Positions 37,171 through 47,299 of a DNA stretch of 64,000 nucleotides are shown here, one piece after another. Under the pieces are notes generated by a model. It had not been told where the DNA came from. It was given only the letters and a program-made list of their open reading frames with translations, and did no database searches. Positions within the stretch are counted from its first letter, which is position 1. The number at the start of each line of letters is the position of its first letter. The stretch spans positions 248,001 through 312,000 of the forward strand of contig NZ_JAHUWZ010000003.1 of NCBI RefSeq assembly GCF_019218755.1, read 5' to 3'. The translations under genes and the position numbers were made by a program. This DNA comes from Acidovorax sp. sif1233 (GTDB lineage Bacteria > Pseudomonadota > Gammaproteobacteria > Burkholderiales > Burkholderiaceae_C).

Positions 37171-37240
37171 GGGCAACCACCACACAACGTCAGCAGCCAC
37201 GCAGGCGTTGCACAGTCCCCTCACCCGGGCACTGCGAGAA

Positions 37241-37296
37241 CGCTATTAATTCAATAGCTGCCAGCGCTTATACAACAAGCGCTGGCAGCTATTTTC
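37241..37296. terminator. Dispersed repeat A, copy 4: perfect palindrome acting as bidirectional terminator
   Basis: ATAGCTGCCAGCGCTT (37254-37269) and AAGCGCTGGCAGCTAT (37277-37292) pair over 16 bp around a 7-nt loop. TTTT follows on the plus side. It lies directly after the dnaB stop on the minus strand and 84 bp after the small membrane protein on the plus strand, so it can end both. Best preserved member of the family in the window. Confidence 0.8.
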
Positions 37297-37297
37297 A

Positions 37298-38710
37298 TTA
37301 GAAATCGTCTCCCGAGCCCATCGCCAGGTTCTCGAAACGCGTCTGGTTCTTCTGGAAGAACAGTTTCACGGTGCCGGTGGGGCCGTTCCGCTGCTTGCCG
37401 ATGATGACCTCCGCGACGTTGGGCTCCTTCGAGTCCTTGTTGTAGTAGTCGTCGCGGTAGATGAACATGATGATGTCAGCATCCTGCTCGATGGCGCCGG
37501 ATTCGCGCAGGTCGGACATCATGGGGCGTTTGTCGGTGCGCTGCTCCACCGAGCGGTTGAGCTGCGACAGCGCGATCACCGGGCACTGCAGTTCCTTGGC
37601 CAGCATCTTGAGGCCCCGGGAGATTTCGCCCAGCTCAGTGGCACGGTTGTCGGAGCTGCCGGCCCCCGAGCCGCTCATGAGCTGCAGGTAATCCACCACG
37701 ATCAGTCCGAGCTTGCCGCATTGGCGCGCGAGGCGCCGGGCGTTCGCGCGCAGCTCGCCAGGTGTCAGGCCCGGCGTCTCGTCGATGTGCAGCGACACGG
37801 TGCGCAGCTTTTCGATCGCCTCGGTCAGGCGGGGCCACTCGTCGTCGGTCAGCTTGCCCGTGCGCAGGTTGCCCTGGTTCACGCGGCCGATGGAACCCAC
37901 GATACGCACCGCCAGCTGGGCGGCGCCCATTTCCATCGAGAAGATGGCGACCGGCAAGCCTTCGTTGAGCGCCACGTGCTCGGCGATGTTCACCGCGAAC
38001 GATGTCTTGCCCATGGACGGGCGCGCCGCCAGCACCACCATGTCGCCCGCCTGCAGGCCCGAGGTCATGCGGTCCAGGTCGGCAAAGCCGGTGGGAACGC
38101 CAGTCACGTCCACCGGGTTGTCCGCCATCTCCTGCACCCGGTCGAGCAGGTCGATCACCAGGGTGTCGAGCGACTGGAAGCCCTGCTTGGTGCGGGAACC
38201 CTCCTCCCCGATCGCAAAGATCTTGGCCTCGGCCTCGTCCAGGATGCGCTCGACCGTCTTGCCCTGCGGGTTGAACGCATTGGTGGAGATTTCATCGCTG
38301 GCCGTGACCAGCTTGCGCAGGATGGCGCGCTCGCGCACGATTTCCGCATAGCGGCGGATGTTGCTGGCGCTGGGTACGTACTGGGCCAGGTTGTTCAGGT
38401 AGGCCAGCCCGCCCATTTCCTGCGCCTTGCCCTGGTTCTGCAGGTGCTCGAAGACGGTGATGACGTCGGCCGGCTTGCTGGCATTGATCAGCGCACCGAT
38501 GGCCGAATACACCATCTGGTGCTCGTGCCGGTAGAAGTGGCTCTCCACCAGCAGGTCGCCCACGCGGTCCCAGGCGTTGTTGTCCAGCAGCAGGCCGCCG
38601 AGCACGCTGGATTCGGCCTCGATGGAGTGCGGCGGCACGCGCAGCTGCGCCACTTCACGGTCGGGCACGGGCGTGAAGCCATCATCAAGGGCAGGAAAGA
38701 CGGCGGACAT
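37298..38710 (-). CDS. dnaB: Replicative DNA helicase DnaB
   Basis: A 470-residue hexameric helicase of the replication fork. N-terminal DnaB domain (VPPHSIEAESSVLGGLLLDN), then RecA-like core with Walker A ARPSMGKTSFA, VAIFSMEM, and DYLQLM with SQLNRSVEQR. The start at 38710 (MSAVFPALDDG) is chosen over a longer frame to 38818. It lies downstream of the rpsF-priB-rpsR-rplI operon with a terminator and 249 bp between, which hold a perfect DnaA box. Confidence 0.96.
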   Translation of the reverse strand: MSAVFPALDDGFTPVPDREVAQLRVPPHSIEAESSVLGGLLLDNNAWDRVGDLLVESHFYRHEHQMVYSAIGALINASKPADVITVFEHLQNQGKAQEMGGLAYLNNLAQYVPSASNIRRYAEIVRERAILRKLVTASDEISTNAFNPQGKTVERILDEAEAKIFAIGEEGSRTKQGFQSLDTLVIDLLDRVQEMADNPVDVTGVPTGFADLDRMTSGLQAGDMVVLAARPSMGKTSFAVNIAEHVALNEGLPVAIFSMEMGAAQLAVRIVGSIGRVNQGNLRTGKLTDDEWPRLTEAIEKLRTVSLHIDETPGLTPGELRANARRLARQCGKLGLIVVDYLQLMSGSGAGSSDNRATELGEISRGLKMLAKELQCPVIALSQLNRSVEQRTDKRPMMSDLRESGAIEQDADIIMFIYRDDYYNKDSKEPNVAEVIIGKQRNGPTGTVKLFFQKNQTRFENLAMGSGDDF

Positions 38711-38841
38711 GGGCAACAGTTTCTTGAAAGCGGAAAGGGATGCGTCGACGGCCGGCTGGGCGCGTGGTCCGGCGGCAAACCGCAGCGCACGGCAAGCCTT
38801 GCATGCTAGCGTGCGCACGGCGCGCCGTCATGGCACAAGTC

Positions 38842-38850
38842 TGTGGATAA
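38842..38850 (-). promoter_or_regulatory. DnaA box upstream of dnaB
   Basis: On the minus strand TTATCCACA, the exact DnaA consensus, 132 bp before the dnaB ATG. A 12-bp palindrome ACGGCGCGCCGT (38817-38828) lies next to it. Such 9-mers are rare at this GC content. Confidence 0.55.
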
Positions 38851-38892
38851 CGGGTGGGCAGCCGGTGGGCAAGCCTGTATGGCGCAGTGGGG

Positions 38893-38925
38893 CCAAAAAA
38901 ACAAAGGCCGCCCGAAGGCGGCCTT
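38893..38925 (-). terminator. Rho-independent terminator after rplI
   Basis: On the minus strand AAGGCCGCC, loop TTCG, GGCGGCCTT, then TGTTTTTTT. It closes the rpsF operon 35 bp after the rplI stop. Confidence 0.92.
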
Positions 38926-38959
38926 GCGACATTCCAGCTCCAGGGCCGGAAATGGCCGA

Positions 38960-39412
38960 TCAGGCGGTCTCGCCGTAGACCGACACGGTCACTTCCACCA
39001 CCACATCGGTGTGCAGAGCAACGTTCACGGTGCTTTCGCTCACGACCTTGATAGGGCCGTTGGGCAGGCGGATCTGCGACTTCGCGACCTTGTAGCCTTG
39101 CTTGTTCAGCTCTTCGGCGATGTCGTGGTTGGTCACGGAACCAAACAGACGGCCGTCCACGCCAGCCTTTTGCGTCAGCTTGACGGTGGTGCCAGCCAGC
39201 TTCTCGCCTTGGGCCTGGGCTTCTGCCAGCTTGGCGGCAGCTGCCTTTTCGAGTTCAGCGCGCTTGGCTTCGAATTCTGCCTTGGCAGCTTCGGTGGCAC
39301 GGCGGGCGCGGCCAGCGGGGATCAGGAAGTTGCGGGCGTAGCCGTCCTTGACCTTGACGATTTCGCCGAGGTTGCCGAGGTTCACAACCTTGTCGAGCAG
39401 GATGATTTGCAT
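38960..39412 (-). CDS. rplI: 50S ribosomal protein L9
   Basis: A 150-residue protein with [17 protein letters not shown] and [18 protein letters not shown] at the N-terminal rRNA-binding domain, a long Ala/Glu/Lys linker helix and a C-terminal domain. Last gene of rpsF-priB-rpsR-rplI. Confidence 0.97.
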   Translation of the reverse strand: MQIILLDKVVNLGNLGEIVKVKDGYARNFLIPAGRARRATEAAKAEFEAKRAELEKAAAAKLAEAQAQGEKLAGTTVKLTQKAGVDGRLFGSVTNHDIAEELNKQGYKVAKSQIRLPNGPIKVVSESTVNVALHTDVVVEVTVSVYGETA

Positions 39413-39424
39413 GGGTTGTGCTCC

Positions 39425-39706
39425 TTAGATCTTGTGCTGGTCGCTGTAAGGCACCAGGGCCAGGAAGCGGGCGCGCTTGATGGCGGTGTTCAGCTGACGC
39501 TGGAAGATGGCGCGCGTGCCAGTCAGGCGCGCGGGGATGATCTTGCCGTTTTCGGCGATGAAATCGCGCAGCGTGTCGACATCCTTGTAGTCGATTTCTT
39601 CAACACCCGTCACCGTGAAGCGGCAAAAGCGCTTGCGCTTGAACAGCAGGGACTGGGTGTTGCGCTTTGGGCGCTTGTCTTTGTTGAACTTCTTGAACGT
39701 GGCCAT
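39425..39706 (-). CDS. rpsR: 30S ribosomal protein S18
   Basis: A 93-residue basic protein with [23 protein letters not shown] and [12 protein letters not shown]-like [20 protein letters not shown]. Binds S6 on the ribosomal platform. Twelve bp from rplI and 17 bp from priB. Confidence 0.97.
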   Translation of the reverse strand: MATFKKFNKDKRPKRNTQSLLFKRKRFCRFTVTGVEEIDYKDVDTLRDFIAENGKIIPARLTGTRAIFQRQLNTAIKRARFLALVPYSDQHKI

Positions 39707-39723
39707 TGCGGACCCCTTGCAAA

Positions 39724-40014
39724 TTAATTTTGTTGAATATCCTGGATGTGGAGCACTGCGTTCTTGCCATTGCGCGGTGTGGCGAGGAATCCACTGAAAG
39801 TCCAGAGACTTCCGATGTTCTGCCTTGCCAGGCGCTCGGCCATCGCACCAAAGGCGACGGCTTTCATGGTGGCCTTGACCTCGCGGGGATGGCCTGCTTC
39901 GGTTTGCTGGGACTCGTGTTCGAGCCGCAGGGCGATGGCAGGCAATCCGGCGGGCGTGTAGCGCAAGGGTTCAGCCTCTGCGATACAGGCGGTCAAGACA
40001 ACGCGGTTCTCCAC
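39724..40014 (-). CDS. priB: Primosomal replication protein PriB
   Basis: A 96-residue OB-fold protein, SSB-like ([22 protein letters not shown]...[23 protein letters not shown]). PriB takes part in PriA-dependent replication restart. Its position between rpsF and rpsR is usual in betaproteobacteria. DnaB, loaded by this pathway, is encoded just downstream. Confidence 0.9.
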   Translation of the reverse strand: MENRVVLTACIAEAEPLRYTPAGLPAIALRLEHESQQTEAGHPREVKATMKAVAFGAMAERLARQNIGSLWTFSGFLATPRNGKNAVLHIQDIQQN

Positions 40015-40029
40015 TCCAACGAGGAAGGA

Positions 40030-40419
40030 TCAGCGCTCGCCGCGCTCGCCGCCGGCCGCAGCGTATTCAGCTTGGCTGGCCTTGCGGGCTTCTTCGCGCT
40101 CGACGGTCTTCATCATGGAAGACGGACCGGTATCGGCCTTCTTCTTCTGAACCGTCAGGTGGCGCAGCACGGCGTCGTTGAACTTGAAGGCGTGCTCCAG
40201 TTCAGCCATCACGGCCTGGTCGGCTTCGATGTTCACGCACAGGTAGTGGGCCTTGGCCAGCTTGTTGATCAGGTACGCCAGTTGACGGCGGCCCCAGTCT
40301 TCCACGCGGTGCACCTTGCCACCGCCAGCGGTGATCATGCCCTTGTAGCGCTCCAGCATGGCTGGAACCTGTTCGCTTTGATCCGGATGGATCAACAAAA
40401 TGATTTCGTAATGACGCAT
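40030..40419 (-). CDS. rpsF: 30S ribosomal protein S6
   Basis: A 129-residue protein with [40 protein letters not shown] and a basic tail. The start is fixed by AAGGAG 5 bp before ATG at 40419; an upstream frame to 40683 is not real. First gene of the operon, with a good promoter at 40484-40512. Confidence 0.96.
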   Translation of the reverse strand: MRHYEIILLIHPDQSEQVPAMLERYKGMITAGGGKVHRVEDWGRRQLAYLINKLAKAHYLCVNIEADQAVMAELEHAFKFNDAVLRHLTVQKKKADTGPSSMMKTVEREEARKASQAEYAAAGGERGER

Positions 40420-40483
40420 GCATACTCCTTTTGGGTAAGACCACCTGCTGCGTCGTGAGCAGTGTGGCAAGGCAAAGCCGGCA

Positions 40484-40512
40484 ATTATAGCCCGCTCCTG
40501 GCCGCTTGTACA
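40484..40512 (-). promoter_or_regulatory. Sigma-70 promoter of the rpsF operon
   Basis: On the minus strand TGTACA (40512-40507), 17-bp spacer, TATAAT (40489-40484, perfect). The leader would be about 58 nt. It is in the 309-bp divergent gap 40420-40728, which also holds the grpE heat-shock promoter and a DnaA-box-like site; no other gene is visible there. Confidence 0.75.
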
Positions 40513-40657
40513 CTCAGGAGCTTTCCAAGAGCGGCATCCCTCCCGAAAATGCGGCCTTGTCGCGCCCTGGCCCTTGCAAATCCGCCGGGCGGGACGACAT
40601 GCTTTACAGCAAAACACGCCGGGCATGGGCCCACAGCCACATGCCCCTTCGCCAGAC

Positions 40658-40683
40658 CTTGAAATGCGCGGGCATGTCCCCAC
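40658..40683 (+). promoter_or_regulatory. Sigma-32 heat-shock promoter for grpE
   Basis: CTTGAA (40658-40663), 14 bp, CCCCAC (40678-40683). Compared with CTTGAA-N13-15-CCCCAT, one base differs. It is 45 bp before the grpE ATG. Confidence 0.75.
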
Positions 40684-40706
40684 CTCCCGCGCGTACTACT
40701 GTTTGT

Positions 40707-40715
40707 TTATCCACT
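40707..40715 (+). promoter_or_regulatory. DnaA-box-like site before grpE
   Basis: TTATCCACT, eight of nine bases of the DnaA consensus, between the sigma-32 promoter and the ATG of grpE, in the transcribed leader. Confidence 0.4.
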
Positions 40716-40728
40716 TTTAGACCACGAC

Positions 40729-41280
40729 ATGTCAGACACCAGCCAACCCATCCCCCCACAGAGCGCCCCCGCCCCCGAAGAAGTTGAAGCCGCCATGGCA
40801 GCCCACGCCTCCGACGAGCTGGCGCGGCTGCAGGGCGAGCTGGCCGAACTCAAGGCCAAGAGCGCTGACCTGGCCGACCAGTTCCTGCGTGCCAAGGCCG
40901 AGGCCGAGAACGCCCGCCGCCGCGCCGAAGACGAGGTCTCCAAGGCGCGGAAATTCGGCATCGAGAGCTTTGCCGAAAGCCTGCTGCCCGTGGCCGACAG
41001 CCTGGATGCCGCGCTGGCCATCAAGGAAGCCACGCCCCAGCAGCTGCGCGAGGGCGCCGACGCCACCCTGCGCCAGCTGACCTCGGCCCTGGAGCGCAAC
41101 AAGGTGCTGGCCATCAACCCCGCCGCCGGCGCCAAGTTCGACCCCCACCAGCACCAGGCCATCAGCGTGGTGCCTGCCGAGCAGGAAGCCAATACCGTCG
41201 TGGCCGTGCTGCAAAAGGGCTATGTGATCGCCGAGCGCGTGCTGCGCCCGGCGCTTGTCACCGTTGCGGCCCCGAAGTAA
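40729..41280 (+). CDS. grpE: Nucleotide exchange factor GrpE
   Basis: A 183-residue cochaperone releasing ADP from DnaK. Long N-terminal coiled coil ([22 protein letters not shown]), then [29 protein letters not shown] and the beta domain [13 protein letters not shown]...[18 protein letters not shown]. First gene of grpE-dnaK-dnaJ. The upstream heat-shock promoter fits its role. Confidence 0.95.
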   Translation: MSDTSQPIPPQSAPAPEEVEAAMAAHASDELARLQGELAELKAKSADLADQFLRAKAEAENARRRAEDEVSKARKFGIESFAESLLPVADSLDAALAIKEATPQQLREGADATLRQLTSALERNKVLAINPAAGAKFDPHQHQAISVVPAEQEANTVVAVLQKGYVIAERVLRPALVTVAAPK

Positions 41281-41322
41281 ATCCTCAAATAAATCAGCAC
41301 GGATGACTTGAACCCCCACGAG

Positions 41323-41331
41323 TTATCCACA
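41323..41331 (+). promoter_or_regulatory. DnaA box between grpE and dnaK
   Basis: TTATCCACA, perfect consensus, in the 94-bp gap before dnaK. Close by, CTTGAA at 41307-41312 could be half of a weak heat-shock promoter. Confidence 0.5.
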
Positions 41332-41374
41332 AGTTACTAGCCATCCAAACCATTCCAGCATTCGGAGAAAAATC

Positions 41375-43330
<1,956 letters not shown>

Positions 43331-43352
43331 ACACGCCCCGTTTGACCCGAGC

Positions 43353-43390
43353 CGCCGCGCGAGTTTCCTGACAGGGGGGCTTGCGCGGCG
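43353..43390 (+). other. Intercistronic hairpin dnaK-dnaJ
   Basis: CGCCGCGC (43353-43360) pairs with GCGCGGCG (43383-43390), with an inner CCT-gac-AGG. No T run follows, so it is more likely a transcript stability or partial-stop element that lowers dnaJ relative to dnaK. Confidence 0.4.
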
Positions 43391-43419
43391 TTCCTGTTCC
43401 AACCGGGCTCAGAAAGACC

Positions 43420-44565
43420 ATGTCCAAACGAGACTTTTACGAAATCCTGGGCGTTCCCAAGAACGCCTCGGACGAAGAAATCAAGAAGGCCTATCGCAAG
43501 CTGGCGATGAAGCACCACCCTGACCGCAACCAGGGGGATGCGGCCAAGCCTGCCGAAGAGAAATTCAAGGAGGCCAAGGAGGCCTACGAAATGCTCTCCG
43601 ACCCGCAAAAGCGGGCCGCGTATGACCAGTACGGCCATGCCGGGGTGGACCCCAACATGCGCGGCCCCGGGGGCCCGGGCGCGGAAGGCTTCGGCGGGTT
43701 CGCCGAGGCCTTCGGCGACATCTTCGGCGACATGTTCGGCCAGCAGGGCGGGCGTGGGCGCGGTGCTGGCGGACGCCAGGTGTACCGGGGCAGCGACCTC
43801 AGCTACGCCATGGAGATCACCCTGGAAGAAGCCGCGCGCGGCAAGGATGCGCAGATCCGCATCCCCTCGTGGGAAAGCTGCGACACCTGCCACGGCAGCG
43901 GCGCCAAGCCCGGCACCAGCGCCAAGACCTGCGGCACCTGCCAGGGCGCGGGCACGGTGCAGATGCGCCAGGGCTTCTTCAGTGTGCAGCAGACCTGCCC
44001 GCACTGCCGCGGCACGGGCAAGATCATTCCCGAACCCTGCACCACCTGCCACGGCCAGGGCAAGCTCAAGAAGCAAAAGACGCTGGAAGTGAAGATCCCC
44101 GCCGGCATCGACGACGGCATGCGCATCCGCAGCACGGGCAACGGAGAACCGGGCACCAACGGCGGCCCGCCGGGCGACCTGTACATCGAGATCCGCCTGA
44201 AGAAGCACGACATCTTCGAGCGCGACGGCGACGACCTGCACTGCCAGGTGCCCGTGAGCTTCATCACGGCGGCGCTGGGCGGCGAGATCGAGGTGCCCAC
44301 GCTCGCGGGCAAGGCGGCCATCGACATCCCCGAAGGCACCCAGGCCGGCAAGCAGTTCCGCCTGCGCGGCAAGGGCATCAAGGGCGTGCGCGCCAGCTAC
44401 CCCGGCGACCTGTACTGCCACATCGCGGTGGAAACGCCGGTCAAGCTCACCGAGCACCAGCGCAAGCTGTTGCGCGAGCTGGAAGACTCCCTCAAGAAGG
44501 GTGGCGCCCGCCACTCGCCCAGCGGCGAGAGCTGGACGGACCGGCTGAAGAACTTCTTCAGCTGA
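43420..44565 (+). CDS. dnaJ: Chaperone DnaJ (Hsp40)
   Basis: A 381-residue type I Hsp40. J domain (residues 1-70) with HPD at 33-35, a Gly/Phe-rich segment (about 75-125), four zinc motifs C-x-x-C-x-G-x-G ([32 protein letters not shown]), and the C-terminal substrate domain. The start at 43420 ([10 protein letters not shown]) is fixed by the J domain; the ORF upstream is not protein-like. Confidence 0.97.
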   Translation: MSKRDFYEILGVPKNASDEEIKKAYRKLAMKHHPDRNQGDAAKPAEEKFKEAKEAYEMLSDPQKRAAYDQYGHAGVDPNMRGPGGPGAEGFGGFAEAFGDIFGDMFGQQGGRGRGAGGRQVYRGSDLSYAMEITLEEAARGKDAQIRIPSWESCDTCHGSGAKPGTSAKTCGTCQGAGTVQMRQGFFSVQQTCPHCRGTGKIIPEPCTTCHGQGKLKKQKTLEVKIPAGIDDGMRIRSTGNGEPGTNGGPPGDLYIEIRLKKHDIFERDGDDLHCQVPVSFITAALGGEIEVPTLAGKAAIDIPEGTQAGKQFRLRGKGIKGVRASYPGDLYCHIAVETPVKLTEHQRKLLRELEDSLKKGGARHSPSGESWTDRLKNFFS

Positions 44566-44585
44566 TCCGGGCGCCAGCGCCTGCC

Positions 44586-44627
44586 AAAAACCGCCTGCGG
44601 CCTATCTACGGCCCAGGCGGTTTTTTT
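44586..44627. terminator. Bidirectional terminator between dnaJ and the lytic transglycosylase
   Basis: AAAAACCGCCTG (44586-44597) pairs with CAGGCGG plus T7 (44614-44627), with inner GGCC pairing. The left A-run works on the minus strand, the right T-run on the plus strand. It includes the last codons and stop (44606-44608) of the transglycosylase. Confidence 0.85.
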
Positions 44628-45544
44628 GCGCGCGCCGATGCCAGCGATGCCGTGCCGGCCACAGGCCGCTCGTGCTGCGCAGAGCGGTAAAAACCCAGGA
44701 TGCGGCGCACGTACTCGCGGGTCTCCGCATAGGGAGGAACACCGCCGTGGCGCTCCACGGCCTTTTCGCCGGCGTTGTAGGCGGCCGATGTCAGGGCGAC
44801 ATCGCCGGCAAAACGGTCCAGCAGCCAGCGCAGATAGGCCAGCCCGCCCCGCACGTTCTGCTCGGGGCTCCAGGCGTCCCGGACGCCAAAACGCTCCGCC
44901 GTCTCCGGAATCAGCTGCATCAGCCCCTGCGCATTGCGGGGCGACAGCGCACGGGCCTGGAAGTTGGACTCCGACCGCACGATGGCCAGCGCCAGCCGTG
45001 GGTCCACGTCGAAGCGGGGCGCGAGCCGCTGCACCAGTTCCGCGTGGCGGCGCTTGTCGTCCGGCAGGTTGCTCACGTAGCGGTCCACCACCTCCTGCGG
45101 CACCACCTCCTGGGCGGAGTCCCTGACCTCCAGCCGAGGGGCCTCACCCGTGGTGAGGCAGTCGGGGAGGTGGTCGCCGGGCACCATGCCCTGCGCCAGG
45201 CTGCGGGCCTTCTCATGCCCACGCTGGGCGGCCATGGCGAGCAGGGTGGCCGCCGCCGCGGGATCGGGCACCACGTCACGTCCACGCAGCAACAGGTGGC
45301 CCAGGCGGTACTGCGCCTCCACGCTGCCATAGCGCGCCGCGTCGCAATACCGCGAGGCGGCGCGGTGCGGCTGGCGCCGCACCTCCGCGTCGTAGCCCTC
45401 TTCCAGCCAGCGCGACAGCACGGGGGGCTCGTCGGCCCACTCGGGCGGCTCGTCCGGCACCTGCGCGTGCACACCCGTGCCCGCGGCGATCAGGACCGCC
45501 GCCAGCACGGGACCGTGCGCTGGAGAGGAAAACCAGGGTTGCAT
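44606..45544 (-). CDS. Lytic transglycosylase (SLT domain), exported
   Basis: A 312-residue murein hydrolase. Start at 45544 gives a signal peptide (HGPVLAAVLIAAGTGVHAQ). Next come Sel1-like repeats (AARYGSVEAQYRLGHLLLRG, about 60-110), then the SLT catalytic domain: E in AIVRSESNF, ALSPRNAQGLMQLIPETAERFGV, and AAYNAGEKAVERHGGVPPYAETREYV. It cleaves peptidoglycan to 1,6-anhydromuramyl products in the periplasm. No ribosome site decides between 45544 and 45568. The C-terminal codons lie in the dnaJ terminator. Confidence 0.85.
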   Translation of the reverse strand: MQPWFSSPAHGPVLAAVLIAAGTGVHAQVPDEPPEWADEPPVLSRWLEEGYDAEVRRQPHRAASRYCDAARYGSVEAQYRLGHLLLRGRDVVPDPAAAATLLAMAAQRGHEKARSLAQGMVPGDHLPDCLTTGEAPRLEVRDSAQEVVPQEVVDRYVSNLPDDKRRHAELVQRLAPRFDVDPRLALAIVRSESNFQARALSPRNAQGLMQLIPETAERFGVRDAWSPEQNVRGGLAYLRWLLDRFAGDVALTSAAYNAGEKAVERHGGVPPYAETREYVRRILGFYRSAQHERPVAGTASLASARAKKPPGP

Positions 45545-45789
45545 GCCAGAACCCGCCTGCGGAGACATCCGCCCAAAACCGCTCACCCGAGTGGAAGCGA
45601 TGCCCCACCGTAGCACCGAAGTCCCCATGGCAACAGGAAAACATTGCCAGTCGCCATTTCTTGATCTGAGGCAAGAAGCCGCCGGCAGGCCGCCCCCACC
45701 CACCCACCCGCGAAGTAGCATGGAAATCCACGCTGCCGCCCTCCAGGGCGGCCCCACGGCCCCAGGACCATCGCGCAGGAGCATCCGGC

Positions 45790-47160
45790 ATGAACAACGA
45801 CGTCAACCTCACCTTCCTGGGCGGCTCCGGCACGGTCACTGGGTCCAAATACCTGGTCCGCCACAACGGCAGGTGCCTGCTGGTCGATTGCGGCCTGTTC
45901 CAGGGGTACAAGCAGCTGCGCCTGCGCAACTGGCAGCCCTTGCCCGTCACGCCCCGGCAGATCGATGCGGTGGTGCTGACCCATGCGCACCTGGACCACA
46001 GCGGCTACCTGCCCCTGCTGGCCCGCGACGGCTATGCCCGCGCCATCCACTGCACACCGGCCACACGCGACCTGTGCACCATCCTGCTGCCCGACAGCGG
46101 ACACCTGCAGGAGGAAGACGCCGCGTACCTCAACCGGCACCAGCTCAGCAGCCACACCCCCGCCCTGCCCCTGTACACCCGGCTCGACGCACTGCACTGC
46201 CTCAAGCAGTTCCAGGTCCATGCCTTCCACCAGGTGTTCGAGCCCCTGCCGGGCTGGCGCGTGACCTTTTCCCCCGCAGGCCACATCCTGGGGGCGGCCA
46301 GCGTGCTGCTGGAAGTGGGGGGCCGCCGCATCCTGTTCTCGGGCGACCTGGGGCGGCCCGACGACCTGCTCATGAACCCGCCCGATGCTCCGCCCCCGGC
46401 GGACACGGTCCTCATCGAGTCCACCTATGGCGACCGCGAGCACCCCGCAGAAGACTTGCAGGGCGAGCTGGGTGCCGCCCTGCAGCGCCTGGCGGCCCGT
46501 GGCGGCATTGCCGTGGTGCCGGTGTTCGCCGTGGGCCGCGCGCAGGTGGTCCTGCATGCCATCGGCCAGCTCAAGGCGCGCGGGGTGGTGCCCGCCTCGC
46601 TCAAGGTGTTTTTGGACAGCCCCATGGCGGTCAGCACCACGGGGCTGTTCCAGCATCACATGCAGGAACACCGGCTGAGCGGCCGCGAGGTGCAGGCGCT
46701 GGAGCATGGCGCCACCATGGTCCAGACGCCCGAACAATCCAAGGGGCTGGCCAGGCTGCATGGCCCCATGGTCATCCTGTCGGCCAGTGGCATGGCCACG
46801 GGGGGCCGCGTGCTGCACCACCTGGCGCTGCACGCGGGTGACCACCGCAACATGGTCATCCTGACCGGCCACCAGGCCCCCGGCACCCGGGGCGCGCGCC
46901 TGGCGGCGGGCGAGAAGAACATCCGCATCCACGGCCAGGACGTGGCCGTGCGCGCGGAGGTGGTGCATCTGTCGTCCGCCTCGGCGCATGCGGACGGCCA
47001 CCAGCTCATCGCCTGGCTGCGCAGCATGGGCCATGCGCCGGACCAGGTGTACGTGGTGCACGGAGAAATGGGCGCCGCCGACATGCTGCGCCAGCGCATC
47101 GAACACGAACTGCGCTGGCACGCCCTGGTGCCGGAGCACGGCAGCACCTGCGCCGCCTGA
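45790..47160 (+). CDS. Beta-CASP metallo-beta-lactamase-fold RNase
   Basis: A 456-residue protein of the CPSF-73/YSH1-like group. Zinc ligands H65-x-H67-x-D69-H70 (THAHLDHSG), SPAGHILGAASVLLE, FSGDLGR, ESTYGDREH (beta-CASP start) and ILSASGMATGGRVLHHL, with a final SASAHADGHQ and VVHGE. These enzymes are usually RNA endo/exonucleases. It lies alone, divergent from the transglycosylase; the 245 bp upstream show no clear gene. Confidence 0.85.
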   Translation: MNNDVNLTFLGGSGTVTGSKYLVRHNGRCLLVDCGLFQGYKQLRLRNWQPLPVTPRQIDAVVLTHAHLDHSGYLPLLARDGYARAIHCTPATRDLCTILLPDSGHLQEEDAAYLNRHQLSSHTPALPLYTRLDALHCLKQFQVHAFHQVFEPLPGWRVTFSPAGHILGAASVLLEVGGRRILFSGDLGRPDDLLMNPPDAPPPADTVLIESTYGDREHPAEDLQGELGAALQRLAARGGIAVVPVFAVGRAQVVLHAIGQLKARGVVPASLKVFLDSPMAVSTTGLFQHHMQEHRLSGREVQALEHGATMVQTPEQSKGLARLHGPMVILSASGMATGGRVLHHLALHAGDHRNMVILTGHQAPGTRGARLAAGEKNIRIHGQDVAVRAEVVHLSSASAHADGHQLIAWLRSMGHAPDQVYVVHGEMGAADMLRQRIEHELRWHALVPEHGSTCAA

Positions 47161-47219
47161 GCCCGGCGGCTTCTTGAGCACGCACCGCCCGCTGGGGTCA
47201 CAGCGGAGCGGCAGCCCAG

Positions 47220-47288
47220 CCATCGCGCACAACGATGGCAACCAATTCATAATAGAAAGAAAATACAGAACCTTCTCTTTTCGAGAAG
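47220..47288 (+). promoter_or_regulatory. Two inverted repeats in the promoter region of the LysR gene
   Basis: CCATCG-N7-CGATGG (47220-47238) and CTTCTC-N5-GAGAAG (47272-47288) lie in the 139-bp gap before the LysR start. The first has the 19-bp size common for LysR-type operators. It is a candidate autoregulatory site. Confidence 0.4.
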
Positions 47289-47299
47289 ACAATGACACG

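Noticed and set aside
41307-41336. Second sigma-32 promoter before dnaK
   Set aside because: CTTGAA is present but the -10 (CCACAA) is weak; listed only in passing with the DnaA box.
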